Of a DNA stretch of 64,000 nt, positions 50,008-59,169 are shown piece after piece (position 1 is the first letter of the stretch; every line of letters begins with the position of its first letter). Under the pieces are notes generated by a model. That model did no database searches, had not been told where the DNA came from, and was given only the letters and a program-made list of their open reading frames with translations. This DNA comes from an uncultured Gammaproteobacteria bacterium. Lineage in GTDB: Bacteria; Pseudomonadota; Gammaproteobacteria; Steroidobacterales; XN24. The DNA is taken from NCBI GenBank assembly GCA_937924335.1, contig CALDWW010000008.1, forward strand, positions 1-64,000, given 5' to 3'. The translations under genes and the position numbers were made by a program.

Positions 50008-50466
50008 ATGTTCCACGTCGTCCTCTATCAGCCTGAGATACCGCCCAACACGGGCAATATCATACGACTTTGCGCCAACACCGGGGCAAACCTGCACCTG
50101 GTGGAGCCACTGGGATTCGATCTCGACGAGCCACGCCTGCGCCGGGCGGGTCTCGACTATCACGAGTTTGCCCGGGTGCAGGTGCATGCGGACATCGAGG
50201 AATGCTTTCGCTCCATCGGGCATCCGCAGGTTCTGGCTTTCTCCAGCAAGGCATCTATCGTCTATACAGATGCTGTCTACCCACCGGGTGCGGCCCTGCT
50301 CTTCGGGCCCGAGACCCGCGGCCTGCCGCCCCATGTCCTCGATCGTGTGCCGCAATCACGCCGGTTGACGTTGCCGATGCAGCCGGGCAATCGCAGCCTC
50401 AACCTGTCAAACGCCGTCGCGGTGGTGGTGTACGAGGGTTGGCGGCAGAATGGATTTCGCGTCTGA
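50008..50466 (+). CDS. trmL: tRNA (cytidine(34)-2'-O)-methyltransferase TrmL
   Basis: SPOUT-family enzyme that 2'-O-methylates the wobble base of tRNA-Leu. 152 residues: MFHVVLYQPEIPPNTGNIIRLCANTGANLHLVEPLGF at the start, FGPETRGLP and the knot segment PMQPGNRSLNLSNAVAVVVYE. Complete. It is divergent from the dihydroorotate dehydrogenase gene, and its stop directly abuts the stop of the convergent gpsA. Confidence 0.95.
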   Translation: MFHVVLYQPEIPPNTGNIIRLCANTGANLHLVEPLGFDLDEPRLRRAGLDYHEFARVQVHADIEECFRSIGHPQVLAFSSKASIVYTDAVYPPGAALLFGPETRGLPPHVLDRVPQSRRLTLPMQPGNRSLNLSNAVAVVVYEGWRQNGFRV

Positions 50467-51486
50467 CTAGCCGCCGCCGGGCGCAAATTCCGACTTGAGC
50501 GCTCTCTGCATCAGCGTCGCTACGGCTTCCTCAGGCTCTGCCCCCTGATAAAGAATCCGGTATATCTGCTCGCAGATAGGCATCTCGACCCCGACCTGCC
50601 CGGCGACGGTGTGAACCGCATCCGCTGCCTTGACCCCCTCCACGACCTGGCGAATCTCGGCCTCTGCCTCGGCAACGGTCTTGCCCGCGGCGAGCGCCAG
50701 CCCCATACGACGGTTCCGGGACAGGTTGTCGGTACACGTGAGCACCAGATCGCCCATGCCGGCCAGGCCCATGAACGTCGCCGGCTGCGCCCCGAGGGCG
50801 ACTCCCAGCCGCGTCATTTCGACAAGCCCCCTGTTGATCAGGGCAACACGGGTATTGGCGCCGAAACCCAGGCCGTCGCAGATGCCCGCGCCGATCGCCA
50901 GGACATTTTTGACCGCGCCGCCCACTTCCACGCCGATAATATCCGTCGAGGTATAGGCCCGGAACGTTTCTCCGGAGATGCTCTCTGCCAATTCACGCGC
51001 ATAGCGCTCGTCAGATGCAGCGACGGTCATGGCGCTCGGCAAGCCCGCGCCGACTTCCTTCGCAAACGTCGGTCCAGACAACACAGCCTTGGGGATCTCG
51101 TGTCCCAGGACTTCCTCCGCCACCTGATGAGGTAGCTTGCCGGTCTTGAGTTCGAAGCCCTTGGTGGCCCAGGCCAGTCGGGCGCTATCCGGCAGGTGGG
51201 GCCTGAGCATCTCCAGGACCGCCCTGAACGCATGGCTCGGCACCGAGACCAGGATGACCTGAGACTCCTTCAGCGCCCGGGCAAGATCGGGTTGAACCTC
51301 CAGTGAGTCCGGAAATGCGGCCCCCGGCAGGAACTGCTGATTCTCACGATCCTCGTCGAGCCGGTCGAGATGGTCCTCTACGCGACCCCAAAGAATGGTC
51401 CTGTGCCCGCTGCGGGCGAACTGGATAGCGAGCGCCGTACCCCAGGAACCGGCACCGATCACGGTGATCGTATTTGCTGGCGTCAT
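50467..51486 (-). CDS. gpsA: Glycerol-3-phosphate dehydrogenase [NAD(P)+]
   Basis: Makes sn-glycerol-3-phosphate for phospholipids. 339 residues; NAD(P) motif ITVIGAGSWGTALAIQFARSG at residues 7-27, WATKGFEL, VLSGPTFAKEVGAGLPSA and the catalytic-region GGAVKNVLAIGAGICDGLGFGANTRVALINRG. Last gene of yibN-grxC-secB-gpsA, 16 bp after secB. Confidence 0.97.
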   Translation of the reverse strand: MTPANTITVIGAGSWGTALAIQFARSGHRTILWGRVEDHLDRLDEDRENQQFLPGAAFPDSLEVQPDLARALKESQVILVSVPSHAFRAVLEMLRPHLPDSARLAWATKGFELKTGKLPHQVAEEVLGHEIPKAVLSGPTFAKEVGAGLPSAMTVAASDERYARELAESISGETFRAYTSTDIIGVEVGGAVKNVLAIGAGICDGLGFGANTRVALINRGLVEMTRLGVALGAQPATFMGLAGMGDLVLTCTDNLSRNRRMGLALAAGKTVAEAEAEIRQVVEGVKAADAVHTVAGQVGVEMPICEQIYRILYQGAEPEEAVATLMQRALKSEFAPGGG

Positions 51487-51502
51487 ATCGTCCCCCTAAC
51501 GG

Positions 51503-52003
51503 TCAGGCGGGAGCTGAGTCCCCGCCGTCCGGCCTTGCCTCAGCCGCGTCGCGCTCTGCTTCCGCAGCTGCCAGCATCGAGTCGAAACTGACCGGCTGCA
51601 GCTGCAATTGCGGAAATCCTCCCTTGCCGACCAGGTCTGCTACCGCTTCCCTGGCGTATGGGTAAAGCTGGGTGGGGCAGAACGTCGACAACACTCGCTG
51701 TCTGTCCTCGTCGCCGAAACCCTTCATCAGGAATATGCCGGCCTGCTGCACCTCTACCAGATAGGCGACCGAATCATTCTGTTTGGCTTCGACGGAAATC
51801 TCCAGCACGACTTCCATCCCGTCATTACCGACATCCGCGGTTCGGGTGGCCAGGTTGACGGTGACTTTCGGCTTCCACTCACCGCGGAAGATCGCCGGGC
51901 TGGCCGGAGCCTCGAAGGAAGCATCCTTCATGTATATCTTCTGCAGCCCGATCTGCGGCCCTCCGTCGGGCGCGCCGCCAGAATTCAGTATGTTGTCCGC
52001 CAT
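51503..52003 (-). CDS. secB: Protein-export chaperone SecB
   Basis: Tetrameric chaperone that keeps precursors unfolded and hands them to SecA. 166 residues with QIGLQKIYMKDASFEAPASP at the start, the conserved EVVLEISVEAKQNDSVAYLVEVQQAGIF, and LFPYARE-equivalent LYPYAREAVADLVGKGGFPQLQLQPVSFD. The presence of SecB fits a proteobacterium. In operon order with grxC and gpsA. Confidence 0.97.
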   Translation of the reverse strand: MADNILNSGGAPDGGPQIGLQKIYMKDASFEAPASPAIFRGEWKPKVTVNLATRTADVGNDGMEVVLEISVEAKQNDSVAYLVEVQQAGIFLMKGFGDEDRQRVLSTFCPTQLYPYAREAVADLVGKGGFPQLQLQPVSFDSMLAAAEAERDAAEARPDGGDSAPA

Positions 52004-52053
52004 GAAAGCTCCTGATCTTGTCGAATTGTATCCGGGAGGTTTCCCGGGTCAGT

Positions 52054-52344
52054 TTACGGTCTGTCTGCCGCGTCCCTGAACACGAGGCAGTCAAGCCTGC
52101 CCGATGTGTCCAGGGCGCGCAGCGCGTCATAGCCCCCTATGGGACGCCCGTCGATAAAAATCTGCGGCACCGTCCTGCGCCCGCTGAGGGACTCCATCTC
52201 GCGGCGTTTCTCCAGGTCCGAATCTACCGCGCGTTCCTCAAACTCGATGCCCCTGGAGACGAGTAAATCACGTGCTCGCCTGCAGTAGCCGCATAGTCTG
52301 GTGCCGTAGACGACGACGTCGGCATGCGCCTTGCCGGCGTTCAT
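52054..52344 (-). CDS. grxC: Glutaredoxin 3
   Basis: Small thiol-disulfide oxidoreductase reduced by glutathione. 96 residues with the dithiol site CGYC (Cys18, Cys21), the cis-Pro region TVPQIFIDGRPIGGYDAL and the C-terminal helix. The ATG overlaps the stop of the rhodanese gene by 4 bp; secB follows after about 50 bp, as in E. coli. Confidence 0.95.
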   Translation of the reverse strand: MNAGKAHADVVVYGTRLCGYCRRARDLLVSRGIEFEERAVDSDLEKRREMESLSGRRTVPQIFIDGRPIGGYDALRALDTSGRLDCLVFRDAADRP

Positions 52345-52793
52345 CGTTTCTTACTCTTCTTCCCTGTCTTGCCCGTGGATTGCTCCAGGGGCAGATTATC
52401 TCGCTGCCATGCCGCGATACCGCCGCGAAGTTTCGCGACGCTGGAAAAATCGGCCTTGCGCAATACGCTGGCCGCCTTGCCCGCGGACATACCCGTGTCA
52501 CAACACACGAGCAGCGTGTGGTCCTTGTGCTTGGCGAGGTCAGGCGCCTGCTGCCCGAGCTGATCCATCGGCACATTGACCGCGCCGACGATGTGGCCCT
52601 TCTGGAACTGAGCGGACGGCCTGATATCGACGACTCTCGCTCCGTCGTTGATGAGTTTGACCGCCTCGGCCGGAGATACTTCTGAGCCGCCGGCCCGGAC
52701 GCGAATCTCCGTTACGATAGCGAACACGAGCAAACCGAGTAGCGCACCCAACAGATAGGGGTGATTTCCTGCGAATTCTATGACCTGATCCAT
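52341..52793 (-). CDS. yibN: Rhodanese-domain membrane protein (YibN-like)
   Basis: A 150-residue protein with an N-terminal membrane helix (PYLLGALLGLLVFAIVTEI, about residues 12-30) and a rhodanese domain with ARVVDIRPSAQFQKGHIVGAVNVP and the active loop CCDTGMSAGKA (Cys97/Cys98). The C-terminus is Lys-rich (GKTGKKSKKR). Overlap with grxC and gene order match E. coli yibN-grxC-secB-gpsA. It is divergent from envC across a 111-bp gap. Confidence 0.9.
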   Translation of the reverse strand: MDQVIEFAGNHPYLLGALLGLLVFAIVTEIRVRAGGSEVSPAEAVKLINDGARVVDIRPSAQFQKGHIVGAVNVPMDQLGQQAPDLAKHKDHTLLVCCDTGMSAGKAASVLRKADFSSVAKLRGGIAAWQRDNLPLEQSTGKTGKKSKKR

Positions 52794-52904
52794 ACCTCAA
52801 TCCGTGGTCGAGCGCCTGGCCCGCGCAAGCTGATCATTATAACAGTGGGGGATTCATCGGAGCTTGTTCGGCATAGCCGATCAAATAAACTGTGGCGGCC
52901 AGCC

Positions 52905-54071
52905 ATGTTCGAATACCTCCAAAAAATCGCGCTCCGTCGGAATGCAGCGGTCCTGATCGCGGTGTTGGCCCTGCTGTTGTCTGCTGCCGTCGAGGATCCG
53001 GAAGGGCAACTCAAGGCGCTGCGGGAGCGGATATCGAAGGTCCAGGCCGAGATCGAGGCAGAGACGGCACGTCGAGACAAGGAGACGACACAGCTCGCAC
53101 GGGTGGAGCGCCAGGCTGCACTGGCGACCGGCAAGCTGGAGCAGACGCGGACATCACTGGACCACGCCCGGAGAGATGAGCAACGGCTGCGGGCGGAGGT
53201 CGCGACTCAACGCGATCGCCTGGTGACGCACCAGGGGGCGCTGGCGGCTCAGGCGAGGGCAGCATACGCGGGGGGCCAGACGGAACGCGTGCGCCTGTTG
53301 TTGAGCCAGCAGGATCCGGGCCGCTTCGGACGTATTCTTGTCTACTACCGCTACCTTTCCGAGATGCGCAGTGATCAGATAGAAGCCGTTTCCACCGACC
53401 TGGCCCGGCTCGCGCAGACGCAGACGGAGTTGTCCGAGACGAGCCGTCGCCTGTCCGAGCTGGAGACCCGTCAGAGACTCGAGGTCGAGAGCCTGGAAGC
53501 TTCGCGGGCTGAACGAGGCCGTATCGTCGCCCGATTGGATGCGGCTCTCCGGGATCGGCGGACCGAGGCTGAGAAGCTGGCGGCAGAAGCCGCCTCTCTG
53601 GAAGCGCTGATCGAGGAGTTACAGCAGGTGCTGGTCGACCTGCCAGGGGCAGACCGGGAACCGTTCGCTACCATGAAGGGGAAACTCGACTGGCCGGCGC
53701 CAGGCGTATTGCTAAGTGACTACGGTCAGCCCAGGGCCGGCGGTTCGCTCAAGTGGAACGGAGTGCTCGTGGGCGCCAGCCGGGGTACCGAAGTACGGGC
53801 CGTCTATCACGGGCGCGTCGCATACGCGGACTGGCTTCCCGGCATGGGGCTGCTCCTGGTCATCGAGCATGGCGACGGCTATATGAGTCTCTACGGTCAC
53901 AATGAGGCGCTCTACAAGCAGCTTGGAGAGTGGGTGCAACCGGGCGACGTCATCGCGAGCGCGGGCGACAGTGGCGGCAGATCGCAATCGGCCCTGTACT
54001 TCGAGATCCGAAACGGGACGCGACCGGAGGATCCGCACCGCTGGTTCAGGACTCGTTTGCCTACCAGGTAA
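52905..54071 (+). CDS. envC: Murein hydrolase activator EnvC
   Basis: Periplasmic activator of the division amidases AmiA/AmiB. 388 residues: signal/anchor segment (NAAVLIAVLALLLSAAV), long coiled coil (about residues 30-240, Glu/Arg/Gln-rich) and a C-terminal LytM domain that lacks the usual zinc-ligand motifs (KWNGVLVGASRGTEVRAV where active enzymes have an H-x-D pattern; YGHNEALYKQLGEWVQPGDVIA), as expected for EnvC. The start at 52905 removes an unsupported upstream stretch. First of envC-ctpA-yibQ. Confidence 0.92.
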   Translation: MFEYLQKIALRRNAAVLIAVLALLLSAAVEDPEGQLKALRERISKVQAEIEAETARRDKETTQLARVERQAALATGKLEQTRTSLDHARRDEQRLRAEVATQRDRLVTHQGALAAQARAAYAGGQTERVRLLLSQQDPGRFGRILVYYRYLSEMRSDQIEAVSTDLARLAQTQTELSETSRRLSELETRQRLEVESLEASRAERGRIVARLDAALRDRRTEAEKLAAEAASLEALIEELQQVLVDLPGADREPFATMKGKLDWPAPGVLLSDYGQPRAGGSLKWNGVLVGASRGTEVRAVYHGRVAYADWLPGMGLLLVIEHGDGYMSLYGHNEALYKQLGEWVQPGDVIASAGDSGGRSQSALYFEIRNGTRPEDPHRWFRTRLPTR

Positions 54072-54143
54072 CGTCGATTTATCGCTCTGTGGGCCTATGT
54101 TAAGGTGCTCGGACCGGCCGAAGTGGTCGGTTCAGGAAGATCT

Positions 54144-55343
54144 ATGTCATTGAAAGTTCGTGGCCTTCTCGCCGTCAGCATCGGTACGGTCCTGGGTCTG
54201 TCGCTCAGTCTCGGCTCCGCTGTGCTGGCCGAGAGACAGGACCAGGTGCGTGGAGATCTGCCGTGGGAAGAGGCCAGGCTCCTCGCCGAGGTCCTGGAGC
54301 GGGTCAAGCGTGACTATGTGGACGAAGTCGATGACGAAAGTCTGATGGAGGCCGCGATTCGGGGCATGGTGGCCAACCTGGATCCTCATTCCTCCTACCT
54401 GAATGCAGAAGAGTACGACGAGATTCGCATCAACACGTCTGGCAACTATTCCGGCGTCGGACTCGAGCTTGGCATTGCCGAGAGCAGGATTGTCGTTATT
54501 GCACCGATGGAGAGCAGCCCAGCGGAGGCGGCGGGAGTGGTCAGCGGGGACGTGTTGCTGAGCATCGACGGGGTCCCGGTGGATTCGTCGGACCTGAACG
54601 ATGCGGTGATGCGATTGCGGGGCGATGCCGGTACCGAGGTGCGGGTCGCGATCTTGCATGCCGGGAGCGAAGATCCCCTAAGTGTGGAGTTGGTGCGCTC
54701 CCAGATCCTCGTGTCCACGGTTCACTCCGATTACATCGAGCCCGCTATCGGTTACGTGCGGCTTTCTCATTTCAGCGAGACGTCCGCTGCGGATCTTCGC
54801 CGCGAGGTGCGGGATCTGTCCGCCAGGGCGGGTGGACGGCTGGGCGGCATGGTGCTGGATCTGCGTAGCAATCCGGGGGGCGTTCTGGATGCCGCCATCG
54901 AGATCTCTGACGCTTTCCTCGACGACGGCCTGATCGTAACCGCCGAGGGCCGTGTCCCGGACGCGAGTTTCCGACTCACCGCCGAACAGGGAGACATCCT
55001 GGACGGCGCGCCGTTGACTGTCCTGGTCAACGGGGGATCTGCGTCGGCATCCGAGATCGTCGCCGGGGCGCTGCAGGACAATCATCGCGCCACGGTCATC
55101 GGCACCGCTACCTTCGGCAAGGGCTCGGTCCAGACCGTGATGCCCCTGTCTCACGGAAGGGCGATCAAGCTGACGACATCGAGATACTACACGCCCTCGG
55201 GACGTTCGATTCATATGCGTGGGATCGTGCCCGACGTGGTATCAGATCCGGCCGTAGTGGCAGACGCCGACACCGATCCGCAGTTGTCGCGTGCGCTCGA
55301 TTTTCTGAAGACCCAGCGCGTCGCCCGCAGCAACACCGAGTAG
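54144..55343 (+). CDS. ctpA: Carboxy-terminal processing peptidase (S41, CtpA)
   Basis: Periplasmic Ser/Lys protease, 399 residues. Signal peptide (VRGLLAVSIGTVLGLSLSLGSAVLA), then a PDZ domain (SPAEAAGVVSGDVLLSIDGVPV), and the catalytic domain with Ser301 in NGGSASASEIVAGALQD and Lys326 in FGKGSVQTV. The Ser-Lys spacing of 25 matches E. coli Prc. AGGAAG precedes the ATG. It lies between envC and yibQ, an arrangement seen in many proteobacteria. Confidence 0.94.
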   Translation: MSLKVRGLLAVSIGTVLGLSLSLGSAVLAERQDQVRGDLPWEEARLLAEVLERVKRDYVDEVDDESLMEAAIRGMVANLDPHSSYLNAEEYDEIRINTSGNYSGVGLELGIAESRIVVIAPMESSPAEAAGVVSGDVLLSIDGVPVDSSDLNDAVMRLRGDAGTEVRVAILHAGSEDPLSVELVRSQILVSTVHSDYIEPAIGYVRLSHFSETSAADLRREVRDLSARAGGRLGGMVLDLRSNPGGVLDAAIEISDAFLDDGLIVTAEGRVPDASFRLTAEQGDILDGAPLTVLVNGGSASASEIVAGALQDNHRATVIGTATFGKGSVQTVMPLSHGRAIKLTTSRYYTPSGRSIHMRGIVPDVVSDPAVVADADTDPQLSRALDFLKTQRVARSNTE

Positions 55344-55346
55344 GTC

Positions 55347-56138
55347 TTGTCGATCTGTCGCGGGCTGCCAATCATCGTCCTGCTGCTGGCGTCGTTCACA
55401 TCGCTCGCCCAGCCGCCTGACCCGGGGCAGGGTGTCTTTCTTGCCATAGTCATAGACGACCTTGGGAACTCCCGGCTCGAGGGCGAGAGAGTCGCTGCCT
55501 TGCCGGGTCCCGTGGCCTGCTCCGTCCTTCCACAGACACCGTTCTCCGTGCATCTGGCAGAGCGTTGTCAATCCGCCGGCAAGGAGATCCTGTTGCATTT
55601 GCCCATGCAGCCGGACGATCCTGCGGCGGATCCCGGTCCTGGGGCGCTAATGACCGGCCAGAGCCGCGCTACCCTGCAATCTCTGTTGCATGCCGGCATA
55701 GATCATCTGCCGGGGGTCATTGGCGTCAATAATCACATGGGCAGCTACCTGACCCGCCACGCTGCCTATATGGACTGGCTCATGGAGGACCTGTCGCAGA
55801 TGCATGGCACCCTGTTCGTCGACAGCATGACCACGCCACACAGCAAGGCCCTGGGTATTGCCCGAGCTTACGGTGTGGCGACCACCAGGAGGGATCTCTT
55901 TATCGACAACGATCCGAGCCCTGAGGGTGTGCGGGCCCAATGGCGGCTTCTGCTGGAGTCGGCGCTGCGCGAGGGCAGCGCCCTCGCGATCGGTCATCCC
56001 CGGGATGCGACGCTCGACCTGCTGGAGACAGAACTCGAAGGACTGGAGGCCCGCGGTATCATCCTGACGAGCGTGACAGATCTTATTCGGTTCAGGCAAA
56101 GGGAAACGACACGATGGCAAGAGTTCTCGTCCCGCTAG
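55347..56138 (+). CDS. Divergent polysaccharide deacetylase family protein (YibQ)
   Basis: A 263-residue exported protein (hydrophobic start LPIIVLLLASFTSLAQ) of the divergent polysaccharide deacetylase family. Typical segments are AIVIDDLGNSRLEGERVAALPGPV, LLHLPMQP, GVNNHMGSYLT and FVDSMTTPHSKA, then IDNDPSPEGV. The TTG start is 3 bp after the ctpA stop, so expression is coupled. Activity of the family is not well established; a cell-envelope role is inferred from envC/ctpA. Confidence 0.87.
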   Translation: MSICRGLPIIVLLLASFTSLAQPPDPGQGVFLAIVIDDLGNSRLEGERVAALPGPVACSVLPQTPFSVHLAERCQSAGKEILLHLPMQPDDPAADPGPGALMTGQSRATLQSLLHAGIDHLPGVIGVNNHMGSYLTRHAAYMDWLMEDLSQMHGTLFVDSMTTPHSKALGIARAYGVATTRRDLFIDNDPSPEGVRAQWRLLLESALREGSALAIGHPRDATLDLLETELEGLEARGIILTSVTDLIRFRQRETTRWQEFSSR

Positions 56139-56668
56139 CGGACGGATTCGAGGAAATCGAAGCCGTTACCACTATCGACCTCCTGCGTCGGGCCGGTATC
56201 GAAGTCATCGTGGCCGGGCTGACCCAAACCCGGGTGACCGGATCTCACGGCATAGCCATGGAAGCTGACAGCGTCCTCGATGACGCACTGGCTGAGGACT
56301 ACGACATGATCGCTCTGCCAGGCGGGATGCCTGGCGCCGACAATCTCGAGAATGATCCGCGGATTATTGCCATTCTTCGAGACATGGCTGAGCGTGAGCG
56401 ATTCACCGCCGCCATATGCGCAGCGCCAAAGGTGTTGGCCGCCGCGGGCTTGCTCGACGGCAAGAGGGCTACCAGCTATCCGGGGTTTCTGGACGCAGCG
56501 CGCACCCCGGGCCTGGCGGTGACCGATGCGACTGTGGAACAGCACGGCAAGGTGATCACATCCCGAGGGCCCGGGACGGCCATGGACTTCGGCCTGGCGC
56601 TGATCGAGAATCTAGTCGGGCGGGCAGGCCGAGACGCCATCGAGTCCGCACTTCAGAGACCGGGCTGA
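56114..56668 (+). CDS. DJ-1/PfpI family protein (YajL-like)
   Basis: A 184-residue DJ-1 superfamily protein. The nucleophile Cys102 sits in AAICAAPKVLAAAGLL, with Glu15 in GFEEIEAVTTIDLLRRAG beside it, and the C-terminal TSRGPGTAMDFGLALIE is typical of YajL. Family members act as glyoxalase/deglycase or oxidative-stress chaperones; which applies here is unclear. It overlaps the deacetylase-like gene by 25 bp. Confidence 0.9.
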   Translation: MARVLVPLADGFEEIEAVTTIDLLRRAGIEVIVAGLTQTRVTGSHGIAMEADSVLDDALAEDYDMIALPGGMPGADNLENDPRIIAILRDMAERERFTAAICAAPKVLAAAGLLDGKRATSYPGFLDAARTPGLAVTDATVEQHGKVITSRGPGTAMDFGLALIENLVGRAGRDAIESALQRPG

Positions 56669-56704
56669 GAGCAAGACTGCGGGGTTCGTTTGGGGGAGTC
56701 CGGC

Positions 56705-57763
56705 ATGAGAAAATTACGCTCGCACTTCGTCAGAGATATCAGCGAAGACATCGAGCAGGATGAGATCAAGGGATTCGCCCGCAGCGTGGCCGAAGTGGAG
56801 TGGCTGCTGCTCATCCTTGTAATGCTCTATCTGCTCGCGCCAGGCGTCCTCGTAGAGAACCGTGATCGGGTCATCGCCATCCTCGTTGGGTTCGCGGCTT
56901 TCATCCTGTTGTTCCGTTATCTGAACTTCTACAGGCGACAGACCCGCCTGAAGATCGCCATCGAGACGCTGGTGATGATCGGCTTTACAACGGCGGTCCT
57001 GGTGCCTACCGGCGGGCCGGCCAGCCCTCTGATGAACCTGTTCCTGCTGCCGATCATCGTGGCGGCGTTGACATTGGGCAAGTGGTTCAGCCTGTCGACA
57101 GTCGGGCTGGTTTCTTTCTGTTACGTCTACGTTGCGGCGATGACCTACGGGGACGTCTCGCTGGCGAATTTCAGCACTCTCATGGTGGCGCTGTCGCCAT
57201 TCCTGCTGGTAGCGTTCATCACCACCATGCTGGCCAGCGATATCCATATAGCCCGTGGCCGTATCAAGTCGCTGTCCGAGACCGACGAACTGACCGGGCT
57301 GCTGAACATGCGTGCCTTTTCACGGATCCATCGGCGGGAACACGACAAGGCGGAGCGTTACGGCAGGTCTTACACGGTCATGTTGATCGACATGGATGAC
57401 CTGAAGAAGACCAATGACAAGCATGGGCACGAAGCCGGCAACAGGGCCGTCGTACTGGTGGCAAACGTCATTGCCCGCATTATCCGCAACACGGACGTGG
57501 CGGCGCGATACGGTGGCGATGAATTCGTCGTGTTGCTGTCCGAGGCCGGCATCGGAGAGGCGGAAGACATCGCCCGACGCATACGGAACAGCGTTCAAAA
57601 CACTTCTCTCGAATACAAAGGCCATATGGTCAGTACATCGGTCAGCGTTGGCCTGGCGAGTTTTCCCGAAGACGGCTCGGATGCCCGCGAAATCGTGGTG
57701 AAGGCGGACCACGAAATGTATCGGCACAAGGAGTTGCGAAAACCGTCCGTCGAGCAAGCCTGA
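56705..57763 (+). CDS. Membrane-bound diguanylate cyclase (GGDEF)
   Basis: A 352-residue protein with about six membrane helices (residues ~25-180) and a C-terminal GGDEF domain. DMDDLKKTNDKHGHEAGN carries the metal site, RYGGDEFVVLLSEAG the catalytic motif, and RNTD lies at the standard distance upstream, a complete product-inhibition I-site. It should make cyclic di-GMP under feedback control. The ATG at 56705 follows a GGGGGAG ribosome site. Confidence 0.92.
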   Translation: MRKLRSHFVRDISEDIEQDEIKGFARSVAEVEWLLLILVMLYLLAPGVLVENRDRVIAILVGFAAFILLFRYLNFYRRQTRLKIAIETLVMIGFTTAVLVPTGGPASPLMNLFLLPIIVAALTLGKWFSLSTVGLVSFCYVYVAAMTYGDVSLANFSTLMVALSPFLLVAFITTMLASDIHIARGRIKSLSETDELTGLLNMRAFSRIHRREHDKAERYGRSYTVMLIDMDDLKKTNDKHGHEAGNRAVVLVANVIARIIRNTDVAARYGGDEFVVLLSEAGIGEAEDIARRIRNSVQNTSLEYKGHMVSTSVSVGLASFPEDGSDAREIVVKADHEMYRHKELRKPSVEQA

Positions 57764-57774
57764 GGTCGCAGGCC

Positions 57775-58410
57775 ATGACGCGTCGCGCAAGCACCAATCG
57801 CTCGCTGTTCGCTTTCGTCGTACTCGCGTTGATCGTATCCGGCATCGATCCCCACGACCGAATGACATGGGTCCTCGAGGTGTTGCCCGTACTGGTTGGT
57901 CTCCCGGTCGTGCTCAGCCTGTATCAGCGCTTCCCGCTGACGCCGCTGTCCTACTGGTTGTTGACCATCCACGCGCTGATACTGATCGTCGGGGGTCACT
58001 ACACGTACTCGAACGTGCCGTTGGGTTTCTGGTTACAGGATCTGTTCGACATGTCCCGTAATCACTACGACCGTCTCGGTCACTTCGCCCAGGGATTCGT
58101 GCCGGCGGTCGTGACGCGCGAAGTGCTGCTGCGCATGAGCCCGGTCACCAGAGGCGCCTGGCTCAACTTCCTCGTGGTCTGTGTGTGTCTCGCGATCAGC
58201 GCTTTCTACGAGATGATCGAGTGGTGGGTCGCCGTCGCGGCCGGCGTGGCCGCAGAGGCTTTCCTCGCGACCCAGGGAGACGTCTGGGATACCCAGTGGG
58301 ACATGTTTCTCGCGCTGCTCGGTGCGATGACATCGGTGTTCCTGCTTGGTCGCGTCCAGGATCGACAGCTCGGGTCGATGGGGGTCGAACAGATCGGTGC
58401 CGGCGGATGA
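57775..58410 (+). CDS. DUF2238 inner-membrane protein (YjdF-like)
   Basis: A 211-residue polytopic protein with five or six membrane helices. Conserved polar segments NHYDRLGHFAQGFVPAVVTREVLLR and FYEMIEWWVAVAAG ... GDVWDTQWDMFLALLGA are hallmarks of the DUF2238/YjdF family, whose function is unknown. It follows the diguanylate cyclase by 11 bp and overlaps the next gene by 4 bp (ATGA). Confidence 0.88.
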   Translation: MTRRASTNRSLFAFVVLALIVSGIDPHDRMTWVLEVLPVLVGLPVVLSLYQRFPLTPLSYWLLTIHALILIVGGHYTYSNVPLGFWLQDLFDMSRNHYDRLGHFAQGFVPAVVTREVLLRMSPVTRGAWLNFLVVCVCLAISAFYEMIEWWVAVAAGVAAEAFLATQGDVWDTQWDMFLALLGAMTSVFLLGRVQDRQLGSMGVEQIGAGG

Positions 58411-58889
58411 GTCACCAGAGTCGCTGGCGGATCCGGTCTGTAAGCCGGGCCGACTGGCCTCGGCTCGAGGGTCTGCTGTCAGACGAGGATCTCCCGGTGC
58501 AGGGTGTGCAAGCCGGAGCGAGCGGGCAGTTCCTCGTCGCCTCGGATGCTGCCGGCACGATCGCTGGCCTGGTCGGGCTGGAGATTCATGGCGGCCACGG
58601 CCTGCTCCGATCGCTGGTCGTTGCCGCGCCAGCCCGGGGCTGTGGGCTGGGCGGAACCCTGGTCCGGGCCGTCGAAGCGCTTGCCAGGGAGCGAGAGATC
58701 GATCGCCTGTTCCTGTTGACGACCACCGCAGCCGGATATTTCGAGCGTCGCGGTTATGTCCGCGTAGAGCGGCATGCGCTGCCCGGGCCGATTCGGCGAT
58801 CTGAGGAATTCACGCAGCTGTGCCCGGCTTCGGCCGTCGCCATGGCGAGCCCGGTGATCGATGCCGGCACCGTCCCTAGCCGTCCCTGA
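58407..58889 (+). CDS. GNAT acetyltransferase, ArsN2-like
   Basis: A 160-residue GNAT N-acetyltransferase. The acetyl-CoA site is in LLRSLVVAAPARGCGLGGTLVRAVEALARE (LRSLVV...RGxGLG), and LFLLTTTAAGYFERRGYVRVERHALP is typical of the ArsN2 group, whose best-known members acetylate organoarsenicals such as phosphinothricin-like or methylarsenite-derived compounds. No ars operon is nearby, so the substrate is uncertain. The start overlaps the DUF2238 stop (ATGA). Confidence 0.82.
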   Translation: MSHQSRWRIRSVSRADWPRLEGLLSDEDLPVQGVQAGASGQFLVASDAAGTIAGLVGLEIHGGHGLLRSLVVAAPARGCGLGGTLVRAVEALAREREIDRLFLLTTTAAGYFERRGYVRVERHALPGPIRRSEEFTQLCPASAVAMASPVIDAGTVPSRP

Positions 58890-58975
58890 CCCTTGGACCC
58901 GCCGCGGTCCCGAGTCTACACTGGCCCGGAAGCGGCACGCTGCCGGCATCGATAGGTCGATTGAGAGGTAGAGCA

Positions 58976-59152
58976 ATGGAAGTTGGGGGAATTCTGGGCC
59001 TGCTCGTGCTGATCGCCGATATCTGGGCGATATTGAATGTTGTTCAGAGCAACGCCAGCACGGGGTCGAAAGCCATCTGGATAGTGGTCATCCTGGTTCT
59101 TCCGGTCGCCGGATTCATCATCTGGTTCCTGGCGGGCCCGCGAAGCAGCTGA
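58976..59152 (+). CDS. Small PLDc_N-like membrane protein
   Basis: A 58-residue protein with two membrane helices (GGILGLLVLIADIWAILNVV and IWIVVILVLPVAGFIIWFLAG) ending PRSS. The pattern, including VLPVAGFIIWFLAGPR, matches the PLDc_N domain found alone or at the N-terminus of cardiolipin synthases. AGAGGT six bases before the ATG supports translation. Function unknown. Confidence 0.8.
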   Translation: MEVGGILGLLVLIADIWAILNVVQSNASTGSKAIWIVVILVLPVAGFIIWFLAGPRSS

Positions 59153-59169
59153 CGACGGCGCTGCCGTCA